From a virus: a DNA stretch of 27,608 nucleotides. Shown in pieces: positions 1 through 7,615 of the stretch. The position numbers and the translations under genes are program-made. The stretch covers positions 1-27,608 of the IMG/VR virus record IMGVR_UViG_3300041809_001880. One strand, 5' to 3'. The notes under the pieces are model-generated. The model was not told where the DNA came from. It searched no databases and worked only from the letters and a program-made list of their open reading frames with translations. Position 1 is the stretch's first letter. The number at the start of each line of letters is the position of its first letter.

Positions 1-103
1 GTAGAAGCGCGCGGATCGCGGGTACGACCAGTGCGCGGATCATGAGTAGGGCGAGCGAATCGCGCGATATGTGCAGGGTTCATGGGTACAAACCATTATA
101 AGC

Positions 104-152
104 GACAAAACGACGCTCGCGTGGATGGAATCAGAGCCACGCCGAGCGTCGT
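104..152 (-). terminator. Probable rho-independent terminator after the late operon
   Basis: Bases 110-124 pair with 137-152 (ACGACGCTCG/CGAGCGTCGT plus CGTGG/CCACG). The stem is about 15 bp with one bulged C and a 12-base loop. Read on the minus strand the second arm is followed by TTTTGT, which fits a terminator for the leftward operon after the methylase. Further left (95-100) the minus strand reads TATAAT, 12 bases before an ATG whose frame stays open to the window edge. I see no matching -35 box, so a promoter there is only a suggestion. Bases 153-280 hold no gene that I can support. Confidence 0.6.
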
Positions 153-280
153 TATCCAAAGCCTTTACAGAACTCTCCGCCGCCTAATACGAAAAGCGGC
201 TAAAACTCAAATCAAACCAAAATCTAGCGGCCTGACATACCACTTGGGCTCTGAGATCGAGGCACGAACCGATGTGGAAC

Positions 281-1125
281 TCAGGCAGCCTGCTTCCTGC
301 GATGACCATGCGGCAGGTCGTAGTTGCGCACCAGCAGCTCCCGCACTTCTTGGGGCTTGGCCGCGGCTACCGTGTAAGTGACCTCGCGGCGCTCAATCTT
401 GATTCCCTTCCGCGCGTAGAGAGCTGCTAGCCACGGGTCATCGTTATAGCTCAGCAACCATTTGCCTTTCAACTCAAGTAGGGCCTTGGCCAGGGCCTCG
501 TGGTCGGCATCAGCAAATTTGTGCAGGTAGGCTTTTGAGCCGGCACAGCGGTAGGGCGGATCAGCGTAAAAAACGTGCCTTGCGCATCGTACTTAGCCAG
601 GCACTCACGCCAGTCAAGGTGCTCAATCCAGACCTGGCGCAAGCGCGCGACGATTGCTCCAACCTCTTCACGCAAATCGATCCAGCGCATTGTCGGCCGG
701 CGCGCTGAATGTGCAGCAAAGGCGGTAGGCATGCGCTGAGCGGCAAACCCACACTTAATCACCACGTAAAAGCGCACGGCGCGGTCAATCTCGTCAAGCT
801 GCGGTCCGCGAAGATCCCGGATTCCGGATTCAGGATTCCGAAGCACAGTTGCCCACTCATTCCATAGTTCGCGCGAGGCGAGAGCCAGCGCCGCGCGCTC
901 CGTAAATTCGGCAGGGCAGTGCTTCAGCACACGCCAGAAGTTCACCAGCTCACCATCGCGGTCATTCAACACCTCAGACTTCGAGCCATCGGCAGGCTTG
1001 CCGAGTAGAACCCAGGCAGCGCCGGCAAAGACTTCCACATAGGTGGTGTGAGGCGGGATACGGCTGACAATCTCGCCTCGCAAAAGGGATTTTCCGCCTG
1101 TCCAGGCAAGCGGTGATCTCAACAT
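281..1125 (-). pseudogene. Dam-type (D12 class) adenine-N6 DNA methyltransferase, one-base frameshift
   Basis: The N-terminal part has the AdoMet-binding start of the D12 methylase family (PLAWTGGK, then VFAGAAWVLLGKP) and the LNDRDGELVNFWRVLK block. The catalytic DPPY motif is lost in the original frame. Adding one T to the T6 run at 568-573 (minus strand) restores FFYADPPYRCAGSKAYL and joins the frame to a normal C-terminus ending at 281. The restored protein would be about 281 residues, normal for Dam. The start at 1125 is chosen because GGAGG lies six bases upstream; longer in-frame extensions consist of repeat-derived sequence. It follows the tail-fibre genes and would modify phage DNA, probably against host restriction. 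As written the gene is broken. A sequencing error, a true mutation or slippage-based switching are all possible. Confidence 0.85.
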
Positions 1126-1373
1126 AAAAGGCCTCCAGGGAGATTCCGAATTCGGGACTCTGAATTCCGGACTCAAGCATTTCATCCTCAGCGCCGATAA
1201 ATAAGCTGAGGGCATCCCGAGTGATCGGGACTTTTGGAGGAATCCACTCCGATTGGCCCCGGCGTTCCTGCGCCGGGGTTGCCCCACGGACGATACCGGA
1301 TTCACAATTCCGGATTCCGAAGGGCGACGAAAAATCGATTCAAGATTCAACATTCACAGTTCCCGAAAATGCA
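1126..1373. other. Intergenic region with three hairpins and degenerate heptad repeats
   Basis: No gene is seen here. Three inverted repeats follow each other: CTCAGC/GCTGAG (1187-1192 with 1205-1210), TCCCGA/TCGGGA with a GTGA loop (1215-1230) and CCCCGGCG/CGCCGGGG with a TTCCTG loop (1257-1278). Repeat-like ATTC heptads lie at 1139-1178 and 1300-1372. The hairpins may attenuate or end transcription between the tail genes and the methylase, but none has a clear T-run on the minus strand. Confidence 0.5.
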
Positions 1374-1619
1374 TTACTTCAGCGCGTCTGGGGCGGCCAG
1401 CAGGGCTATGTGCAGCGCCTGCACTTTCGCCAAGTGAGCGGCTTTGTCGGCCGCCATAGTATCGGTGGTGGTTCTCTGGGTCACATAGAACATCAGCACC
1501 GACTCTGTGCGCGGATCGTTACAGCAGCGGGCTCGCACGCTGAACGCTCCGGCCGCCAAGTGCGTGATCTCCGGATTACCTTGCGCGTCACGAATCAAAT
1601 CGGGTGTGTGGTCAGCCAT
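1374..1619 (-). CDS. Small conserved-looking phage protein, function unknown
   Basis: This is an 81-residue soluble protein with no signal peptide or membrane segment. The ATG at 1619 has a good ribosome site (AGGAG, six bases upstream) and starts seven bases after the tail-fibre stop, so the two are probably co-translated. The N-terminal half looks beta-rich and the C-terminal third is an alanine-rich helix. Its position directly after the fibre would suit a fibre-associated or assembly protein, but I recognise no family. Confidence 0.6.
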   Translation of the reverse strand: MADHTPDLIRDAQGNPEITHLAAGAFSVRARCCNDPRTESVLMFYVTQRTTTDTMAADKAAHLAKVQALHIALLAAPDALK

Positions 1620-1626
1620 GATGCTC

Positions 1627-4443
1627 CTAGTAAACCGACAGAGTTAAAAGCTGCGTTGCTACTTGCGCCGGCGAGCTGGAATCCGTAACCTTCACCGTAA
1701 AGGAGTAATCGCCGGAGCTGGACGGAGTGCCGCTGATCAACCCTCCACTGGAGACTAAGAGACCTGGGGGGATACTGCCGGACGGAACCGACCAGGTGTA
1801 CGGGGTCACGCCCCCATAAGCGGTCAACTGATACGAATAGGCGACTCCATGCGTGCCATCAGGCACGTTCTGGTCTTCAATCACCAATACCGTTCCGCCC
1901 TCCCCACCACCGCCGCCAGAGCCGCCACCAGCAGGGATTGTCATGATGCTTCCGAAGCGCACGCGGCCGGGCGCGGCGGTCAGATCCGACTTAACCTTGG
2001 TAGCCTGATAGGTCACCGACCCACCTGTGAATTTGGGGTCGTCAGCGTAAATGTAAAACGTTCCATAAGAGCTTGGATCCACCGATCCGATGCCATAGTT
2101 AACCCCTTGGTAAGGTGTGGAGAGCGTGCTGGCCGCCACATCGATCAGCGTGCTGGTGCCGCTCTGGGAGAGCGTGGCGTTGACGTCCAGGCTCTGAGCG
2201 GTGTTCACCGGGGAAACCGCGTCCACCGAGGTCTGAATATCCAGCAGCTTACAGTCATCGCAGATGATCGTGCTCGTGATGTTCGGCTTCCAATTCCACA
2301 ACTCCAAGCGGACGTAGGTGAAATTTGCGGGGATAGTGCCGCCCGCGACGCTGATCGGGCCCTTTTGCGTCTGGACCACCGTGTCGCCGGCCTGGGGCAT
2401 GGTGAACTGAAACCCGAATTTAGTGGCCGGAGATCCGGCCAGACCCTGGTTGGGGATCAGGTCGGCGTAAACATCATTGGAAAAATTGTTGTCCTGGAAG
2501 TGCAACCGAACGATGAAGCCCGACGTGATGGCAGTGGGAGTGCCCACCGAGTAGAACAGCCCCAGCAAGCCCAGCAGCCAGCCGCTCGACTGATTAAATG
2601 CCGATGCGGCCGCAAGGATGCTCCACGAATAGAGGTCCCCCGGATTCACCGGGATAGCGCGCGACTTGATGGCAACCCACTGATTATTGGCCGCGGTGTG
2701 ATTGTTGCCGACATTCAGGCCCACACTGTACTGGGAATCGATCCCCGGCTGCTGAGTGACGTAACCGTCGACCGTGTTATCCGACTCATCCCAGCCTGCC
2801 AAACTGAACGCGCCATTGACGTAGTGGGCAACCGCCTGCCCGTTGGCAATCAGCAAATTCGTCCAGACATCGAATGAGCCGTTATCAATCCCGTTCACGT
2901 TGGGCGGGGCAACGCCCGGGGATCCACCCAGGCCGATGATAGCGATTTCTCCCAGGTCGACGTTTTCGCCCAGCCTCGCCACCGTCGCGACGTCCAAGAC
3001 GCCGTTGTTGGTGTAGATAGGAGCGCCGCCCTGGTAGTAGTCGACGCGCAGGGTAAGCTGGCCAGTGGCGGGATCGATCAGAGTCGTAAAGAGGCGCAAA
3101 GCGAAGTCCGTACCGGCCGCGACAGCGCCCGTGTCAGCAAGCTCGTACACCTCCATACACTCGCTGCGCGCATAGACATGGCCGCCAAAGCTCGTGGGAA
3201 CAGGAACCGCTTGGCTGTTGGTCTTGCCCGTGTTCCAGAATACCTCCGGCCGCAGGGCCGCGTTGTTGACGTTGTCGGCGAGCAATTGCCCGTTGTTTTT
3301 TGTCTGGCCAGCCTGGGTGTTGCAGAGCCCAGCGCCGCTCATAAACTCGTCGCCGTCGAAGACGTTGTATGGAGGCGGAGTGGTGGGGTAGGACGGCAGC
3401 GCCCGCTGGAAGATCCCAACGCAGTGAACCACCCCGTCATTCGTCACATTTTGATTACTGCCGTCCCAATAGGTGACCGCCGTCGAAACAAGGCCACCAG
3501 GCGCGGATTTTTGCAGCCGCTGGATCCGGCCCTTGCCGGAAGGACCGCTCAGATCCGCTTTGCCCGTGGTTATCCAGGAAGTGAGGCAGCAGACCATCTC
3601 CGCGCTGGTATAAACGTGGCCATCGACAGGCGACGTGGGCATGGAGAACTGCTGACCGTTCGAAAACCCGCGGCTAACGCAGACCCAGATGACTCCGCCA
3701 TCCACGACGCCGGCGCCAATATTCGTGGGCCAAGTGGGCTCATTCGCGCCAGTGGGGCCGATCACTTCGGTTGCCTGGTAGCAGCAACCGTTCGCCCGCG
3801 CCCATGAGGGTTTGGCATAGCCGTAGACTGTGGGAGTCCAACCCGCCCTCCAATTCACTCCCTGCCCTGTGTCGGTAAACACCTCACAGCGCACAGCAGC
3901 GGCCTGCGCGCTGGCACTAAGCGACCGCAACAAACTCTGCGTTAGCGGCTGACCCTTGGCAAAGGCCGATTCCGCCTGATAGGCAAAAGAGAGTCCGGAA
4001 GGAATCGAGATCAGCCCACGGCCGCGAATCCCAAACGTCCAAACGGCCAGAATGCCATCGTTAGTGGGCGTGGTGTCGCCACCTTGAACCATGTACGGCG
4101 TATAGATCGACGCCTTCTGATTGACGGGGTCGACCCAGTCGGCCATTTCCAGGACACCGCCAGAAGCCGCGGGAAGGCCGCCCAAACTCGATACGGTAGA
4201 CTTCCGCTCCCAGTGGCAAATACACTCCGTTGCAGAGAACTCATAATCATCAACAAGCGAGGTGGGCAGCGTCAGCGCGTTGCCATCGTAAAGCTCCTGG
4301 TACGAGACTTCCACCGCGACATTGGCAAAGTCGGCGTCCGTCTGAACGACCGAAAGCGGCAGGCTGGAAAGCACATTGCCCGCTGCCAGCGCCGATGCGG
4401 GCTGGGAGACGAGGCCGGGAGTTTGGGAATAAGTTAAGCTCAT
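1627..4443 (-). CDS. Tail fibre / tip protein with triplicated module and C-terminal putative Ig domain
   Basis: This 938-residue protein is the largest in the window. Residues about 58-140, 268-347 and 413-491 are three copies of one module (PTS, then HVY or equivalent with a following acidic residue, then Y-x-G and TNDG/TNNG). Residues 204-256 form a short W-rich module (EPTWPTNIGAGVVDGGVIW). Residues about 510-760 look like a jelly-roll carbohydrate-binding region. A Gly-rich hinge near 838-850 leads to a He_PIG-type Ig fold (852-938: YSYQLTAYGGVTPYTWSV, PPGL, GLISGTP). The role is probably host-surface sugar binding at the tail tip. No clear Shine-Dalgarno precedes the ATG at 4443; the upstream gap is repeat sequence. 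The Ig call is firm; the jelly-roll is inference. Confidence 0.8.
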   Translation of the reverse strand: MSLTYSQTPGLVSQPASALAAGNVLSSLPLSVVQTDADFANVAVEVSYQELYDGNALTLPTSLVDDYEFSATECICHWERKSTVSSLGGLPAASGGVLEMADWVDPVNQKASIYTPYMVQGGDTTPTNDGILAVWTFGIRGRGLISIPSGLSFAYQAESAFAKGQPLTQSLLRSLSASAQAAAVRCEVFTDTGQGVNWRAGWTPTVYGYAKPSWARANGCCYQATEVIGPTGANEPTWPTNIGAGVVDGGVIWVCVSRGFSNGQQFSMPTSPVDGHVYTSAEMVCCLTSWITTGKADLSGPSGKGRIQRLQKSAPGGLVSTAVTYWDGSNQNVTNDGVVHCVGIFQRALPSYPTTPPPYNVFDGDEFMSGAGLCNTQAGQTKNNGQLLADNVNNAALRPEVFWNTGKTNSQAVPVPTSFGGHVYARSECMEVYELADTGAVAAGTDFALRLFTTLIDPATGQLTLRVDYYQGGAPIYTNNGVLDVATVARLGENVDLGEIAIIGLGGSPGVAPPNVNGIDNGSFDVWTNLLIANGQAVAHYVNGAFSLAGWDESDNTVDGYVTQQPGIDSQYSVGLNVGNNHTAANNQWVAIKSRAIPVNPGDLYSWSILAAASAFNQSSGWLLGLLGLFYSVGTPTAITSGFIVRLHFQDNNFSNDVYADLIPNQGLAGSPATKFGFQFTMPQAGDTVVQTQKGPISVAGGTIPANFTYVRLELWNWKPNITSTIICDDCKLLDIQTSVDAVSPVNTAQSLDVNATLSQSGTSTLIDVAASTLSTPYQGVNYGIGSVDPSSYGTFYIYADDPKFTGGSVTYQATKVKSDLTAAPGRVRFGSIMTIPAGGGSGGGGGEGGTVLVIEDQNVPDGTHGVAYSYQLTAYGGVTPYTWSVPSGSIPPGLLVSSGGLISGTPSSSGDYSFTVKVTDSSSPAQVATQLLTLSVY

Positions 4444-4453
4444 AACAAAAGAT

Positions 4454-4518
4454 GCTGTCAGCGATCAGCTTTCAGCTACGGCTCTTGCTGACCGCTGATA
4501 GCTGATTGCTGATAGCTT
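4454..4518. repeat. Inverted heptad array (TCAGCTT type)
   Basis: Left arm is TCAGCTT-like heptads and the right arm CTGATAG-like heptads, separated by a short centre near 4478-4486. The arms can pair as a hairpin in the gap between the receptor-binding gene and the fibre gene. Confidence 0.7.
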
Positions 4519-4520
4519 CA

Positions 4521-5612
4521 TTACGAAATCACCTTCCGGAATCGGATCGTCTGGTTCAGCTTGTTCATACCGGGATATTTGTGCGCAACGCGATTGCCCT
4601 TAGACATCAGGTGGCAGGTGGTGTAGCTGGACGAGGCCAGGTCAGGGTAGTAATCAAAGTGGCCACCCGTCGCGGCATACTCCAGAAAAGCTTCCCAGTT
4701 GGCGGTATCGGCGCCCAACGTGATCAGGGGCATGTCAAACTCAATAAAATGGTCAATGCGCTCCAGAACCGTCTGGTCGTCACCGTAGCTGCTATAGTCG
4801 GTTTCACCCTTTTCGTCAGGAATGTACGGGTCCTGGTTGCGGGCGGGATAGACAAACGGAAGAACGGAGGGTGGAGTTCCCACGCTCGGCGGCCCTCCCG
4901 CCCAGGGATGACCAGAAGGAAGGAGCGCCTGTGATCCCCACTTCCAGGCGAGGTAGCCCTCGTTATTCTGCAGGTTGGCGGTGGAAAGCTGAGAGGGATA
5001 TAGGATCGCTTCGCCTAACAAGCCGTTGTATGTTGCCCCCGCGCTCTGATTTCCACCCAGGATAATGCCAGTGGTGCTGGATGATCCGGCATTGCCGGTG
5101 AACTGATTCCCATTCAGCCTCAATAGGCTGGATACGCCGTTCGAAACTGCGCCATATACATTGAGAGCGGCAGGCGACGAGAGCGTGCCGGTGCAGCCAT
5201 AGTTTCCCTGGAACCAATAAACCGTTGGCGATGGGTTCACCATCAGCATGTTGCTGCCCACCCCGCTGGAGTAGTCGCCGACGATATAGTCGAAGCCGCC
5301 GCCGCCAGTGCTGCGCGTGGCCACCACAAACAGGGTTGCGGGATTCGAAAGGGAAAGCCCGGCAGTATTCAGCCACAGCATCCCGGTCCGATTGAACTGC
5401 ACGGCGGGAAGGCCGCTGAACTGATTTGTCCGGTAGAGCGGTGAAGTGCCCGTCGCGGCCAGGTTGAACCCGTTACCACTGATGTCCGGCCATGCAGCCA
5501 CACTGCCGCCGCCCGCAATGCCGGTCAAAGCGCTGGCGTCATAGCGCGCCGCCATACCGGAAGGCGTCCACAATGTCTGGCTAGGGTAAACGATTTTTTG
5601 GAGATAAGACAT
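4521..5612 (-). CDS. LamG-like (concanavalin-type) receptor-binding tail protein
   Basis: The 363-residue protein begins with a LamG/concanavalin-like lectin domain (about 20-235): ARYDAS, then AWPDISGNGFNL, then LPAVQFN, a TLFVVATRS strand and the closing EAILYPSQLSTANLQNNEGY, a pattern common in sugar-binding tail and surface proteins. Residues 270-363 form a different domain (TVLERIDHFIEFDMPLI, then RFRKVI) that probably anchors it to the tail tip. It lies between the tail-tip and fibre genes, the expected place for adhesion proteins. The ribosome site is weak (GAG eight bases before the ATG). LamG assignment is confident; the anchor role is inferred. Confidence 0.75.
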   Translation of the reverse strand: MSYLQKIVYPSQTLWTPSGMAARYDASALTGIAGGGSVAAWPDISGNGFNLAATGTSPLYRTNQFSGLPAVQFNRTGMLWLNTAGLSLSNPATLFVVATRSTGGGGFDYIVGDYSSGVGSNMLMVNPSPTVYWFQGNYGCTGTLSSPAALNVYGAVSNGVSSLLRLNGNQFTGNAGSSSTTGIILGGNQSAGATYNGLLGEAILYPSQLSTANLQNNEGYLAWKWGSQALLPSGHPWAGGPPSVGTPPSVLPFVYPARNQDPYIPDEKGETDYSSYGDDQTVLERIDHFIEFDMPLITLGADTANWEAFLEYAATGGHFDYYPDLASSSYTTCHLMSKGNRVAHKYPGMNKLNQTIRFRKVIS

Positions 5613-5618
5613 TTTCAG

Positions 5619-5690
5619 CTCACAGATTACAGGTCACAGGTTATAGGGGCTGGGGGCAGTTCTGTCACCTGTCCCCTGTCACCTGAAACC
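5619..5690. repeat. Inverted heptad array (ACAGGTC / TCACCTG)
   Basis: ACAGATT, ACAGGTC and ACAGGTT on the left arm face TCACCTG, TCCCCTG and TCACCTG on the right arm, with a G-rich centre (5647-5659). It fills the whole gap between the tail-tip and LamG genes. Confidence 0.75.
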
Positions 5691-7028
5691 TCAATACACC
5701 AATTGCCCTTCGTCCACGAAGCCATACTCCGCTTGCTGCGCGGCCGATGCGCTTGCCCACGCGGGCGTGCCGTCCGGAGCGATCACCAGCGGCGTGGTAT
5801 TCATCCAGTTCACGTCGAGCAACTCGTACGCGAACTCACCCTTGGACCAGTCCGGGGTTTTTCCGGTTACCTCAAACCAGTGGTTCACCAGGCCCATGCC
5901 GCCGCCCTTGGCCGGGATGTAGGGATGGGTCACTGCCACGCGATCGCCAATTTCAGGCGCCATGCAGTTCCATGGGCAACGAACCGTCAACACCCAGGGC
6001 TTCATCCCGTAGCGCCGGAACATAGCCTGCTGCGCCAGCATGGCGAAAAGCACGCCGCCATCAGCGCTCTTGAGTCCTCTCGACTGCTTGGTGGTGAGGT
6101 CCTGCAGGCCATACGCGGTCTCGGCCGGGCCGTAGGCATTACCAACACTCGTAGGGTAGTTCTGGCCGTCGTAATCCATCATCGTCAGCAGGCTGGCCAC
6201 GAACGGCCCCTGATCGAGCGTGGGGATCGGCGAAAGGATGTTGCGAGTGTTCAGCACAAACGGAGCGGCCGGCGCGCCCAATGGCAGCGGATAGTAGGGC
6301 GTGTACTGGCCGGCGTAATTCCAGAAGCCATACCCGGCCAGTGGGGAAAAGATTTCCTGCCGCAAAAATGCCAGCGCCTGCGGCGATTGCGTCAACGAAA
6401 ACCGCATCGTCAATGGGGCGAAAAGGTTGTTTTGATAGTTAGCAATGGCAGTAGTGTTGATGCTGCCTGCCGGCAACCCTAGCTGGTTTTGCAGCACATC
6501 GAGCAGGATGGCCATGGGACTGCCTTCCAGCGTGTATGGGTTATCGCTCGACGTCTGCCAGCCATCGTCGCCCAGCAGGTAAACCAAATTTTGCATCTTT
6601 AGGCCGGGATCGCGAAAGTTGAGGGTGTATCGCAGGTTCGATTTGTCGGTCTTGAAACCATCGATGACGTAGGTCCCGAAAGGCGCAAAATCCGCCAGCG
6701 CAAGGCCCGGGAAGCCGGTGGTCACAGTGGCCGTCAGACCTTCCAGTGTGTGGGATTCCAACAGGTTGGTGATGGCCAGGTTCTTGTCGAGAACGCCCAC
6801 GCTGAGCGCGTTATTCGAACCATTGCCGCTCAGAATGTCGCCCTTGGTTCCTCCGCCGCTCATATCGTTAATCCAATGATTCACGCAAGTGGCGGGCGCG
6901 GTGGGATCGTAAACCTCCTTTGAGACCTGAATCAGCGTCGAGCCATCGGGATTTTGGATGGTAACCAGGTGGCGGGGCTTCAGAGCGCCAGCGGCCGCGT
7001 TTTGCCAGTTAGTGGTTAAAGGGACCAT
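5691..7028 (-). CDS. Tail-tip / hub structural protein (probable)
   Basis: A 445-residue protein without a signal peptide, rich in beta structure. The C-terminal part (IGDRVAVTHPYIP, WFEVTGKTPDW, FAYELLDVNW) resembles the hub domain pattern of siphophage tail-tip proteins; the N-terminal half (LVTIQNPDG, LEGLTATVTTGFPG) also fits a tail-tip fold. It lies between the tape measure/sigma pair and the receptor-binding genes, the normal position for a distal tail or hub protein. The ATG at 7028 is chosen because residues upstream are repeat-derived; it overlaps the end of the sigma-like gene by 13 bases, so translation is probably coupled. The specific homologue is not identified. Confidence 0.6.
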   Translation of the reverse strand: MVPLTTNWQNAAAGALKPRHLVTIQNPDGSTLIQVSKEVYDPTAPATCVNHWINDMSGGGTKGDILSGNGSNNALSVGVLDKNLAITNLLESHTLEGLTATVTTGFPGLALADFAPFGTYVIDGFKTDKSNLRYTLNFRDPGLKMQNLVYLLGDDGWQTSSDNPYTLEGSPMAILLDVLQNQLGLPAGSINTTAIANYQNNLFAPLTMRFSLTQSPQALAFLRQEIFSPLAGYGFWNYAGQYTPYYPLPLGAPAAPFVLNTRNILSPIPTLDQGPFVASLLTMMDYDGQNYPTSVGNAYGPAETAYGLQDLTTKQSRGLKSADGGVLFAMLAQQAMFRRYGMKPWVLTVRCPWNCMAPEIGDRVAVTHPYIPAKGGGMGLVNHWFEVTGKTPDWSKGEFAYELLDVNWMNTTPLVIAPDGTPAWASASAAQQAEYGFVDEGQLVY

Positions 7029-7615
7029 TGAGCGACCGGGGTACGGGATTCGGGATACGGAATTCGGGACTCGGGAAAAGCCGCGCACCGCATCTTTGCC
7101 AAGGCGCGCTTCCGGATGCGTTTTATCGACGTGGGATAAAGGGCCAGATCCTTTGCTAGTTGCGAATCAAGCAGCTCTTGAAGCATTCCTCTTATCACCA
7201 GTTGCTCCAAACGCCCCAGGATACAAAGAAGGAAATCGATCGACAATTCCGCCACCAGGCGATCTTCCGGGTTGGCGCTGGGATGCATCTCTTCAGTGAT
7301 TTCCGTATACTCAATCCGGTCGGTGTAGCCGGAGTGGCTGGCATTGACGCACGCGCCGTTCATCTCCCAGTAAATTGCCTTGGTGTAGTAGCTCAAACAG
7401 GTAATGCTTTTCCCGCTGTCAGAGCTTTCCACTGCCTTGATGAGGCCCAGCACACCGATTTGGAAAAGGTCGTTACGGTCCATGCCGTAGAGGGGGCGCC
7501 CGGAGTGGAAGAAGCGGTTGGCAATCTTGTGGACCAGGGGCAACCAGCGCACCACTTCAGCGTTGCGAAGCTCTTCCCGCGTCCCGAGTCCCGTATCCCG
7601 CGTCCCGACGCTCAT
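7016..7615 (-). CDS. Sigma-70-like RNA polymerase sigma factor inside the tail operon
   Basis: The 199-residue protein shows sigma region 2 at about 21-90: WLPLVHKIANRFF, then MDRNDLFQIGVLGLIKAVE (region 2.2 core-binding signature), then SYYTKAIYWEMNGA, matching the aromatic region 2.3/2.4 helix in weaker form. Residues about 118-176 look like a shortened region 4 ending in IKRIRKRALAKMR, the usual recognition-helix end. Regions 1 and 3 are missing or very short, as in small alternative sigmas. The ATG at 7615 overlaps the tape measure stop (ATGA), so the gene is translationally coupled. Its first about 15 and last about 20 residues (TRDTGLGTRE; PESRIPYPESRTP) come from heptad repeats. It may direct late or very late transcription, but could be an inactive relative. 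Family call is good; role is inferred. Confidence 0.75.
   Translation of the reverse strand: MSVGTRDTGLGTREELRNAEVVRWLPLVHKIANRFFHSGRPLYGMDRNDLFQIGVLGLIKAVESSDSGKSITCLSYYTKAIYWEMNGACVNASHSGYTDRIEYTEITEEMHPSANPEDRLVAELSIDFLLCILGRLEQLVIRGMLQELLDSQLAKDLALYPTSIKRIRKRALAKMRCAAFPESRIPYPESRTPVAQWSL
7037..7079. repeat. Heptad array (GGGATTC type) at the 3' end of the sigma-like gene
   Basis: GGGATTC, GGGATAC, GGAATTC and GGGACTC follow in 7-base steps on the plus strand. In the minus-strand gene they encode the PESRIPYPESRTP tail. The array is inverted relative to the one at 7577-7610. Confidence 0.75.
7577..7610. repeat. Heptad array (CCCGAGT type) at the 5' end of the sigma-like gene
   Basis: CCCGCGT, CCCGAGT, CCCGTAT and CCCGCGT on the plus strand encode the TRDTGLGTRE start of the sigma-like protein. 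Confidence 0.75.

Noticed and set aside
153-280. Possible attachment site or tRNA remnant at the left end
   Set aside because: No cloverleaf could be drawn and no direct repeat partner is in the window.
82-381. Plus-strand open frame of 99 codons at the left edge
   Set aside because: It runs over the terminator hairpin and into the methylase 3' end on the opposite strand, and its composition is Arg/Ala-rich without pattern.
1126-1353. N-terminal extension of the methylase
   Set aside because: It reads through hairpins and heptads without conserved sequence, while the start at 1125 has a GGAGG.
1849-2877. Long plus-strand frame of 342 codons opposite the tail fibre
   Set aside because: Arg/His/Gly-rich composition typical of the antisense of a GC-rich gene; no ribosome site, and the fibre domains on the other strand are clear.
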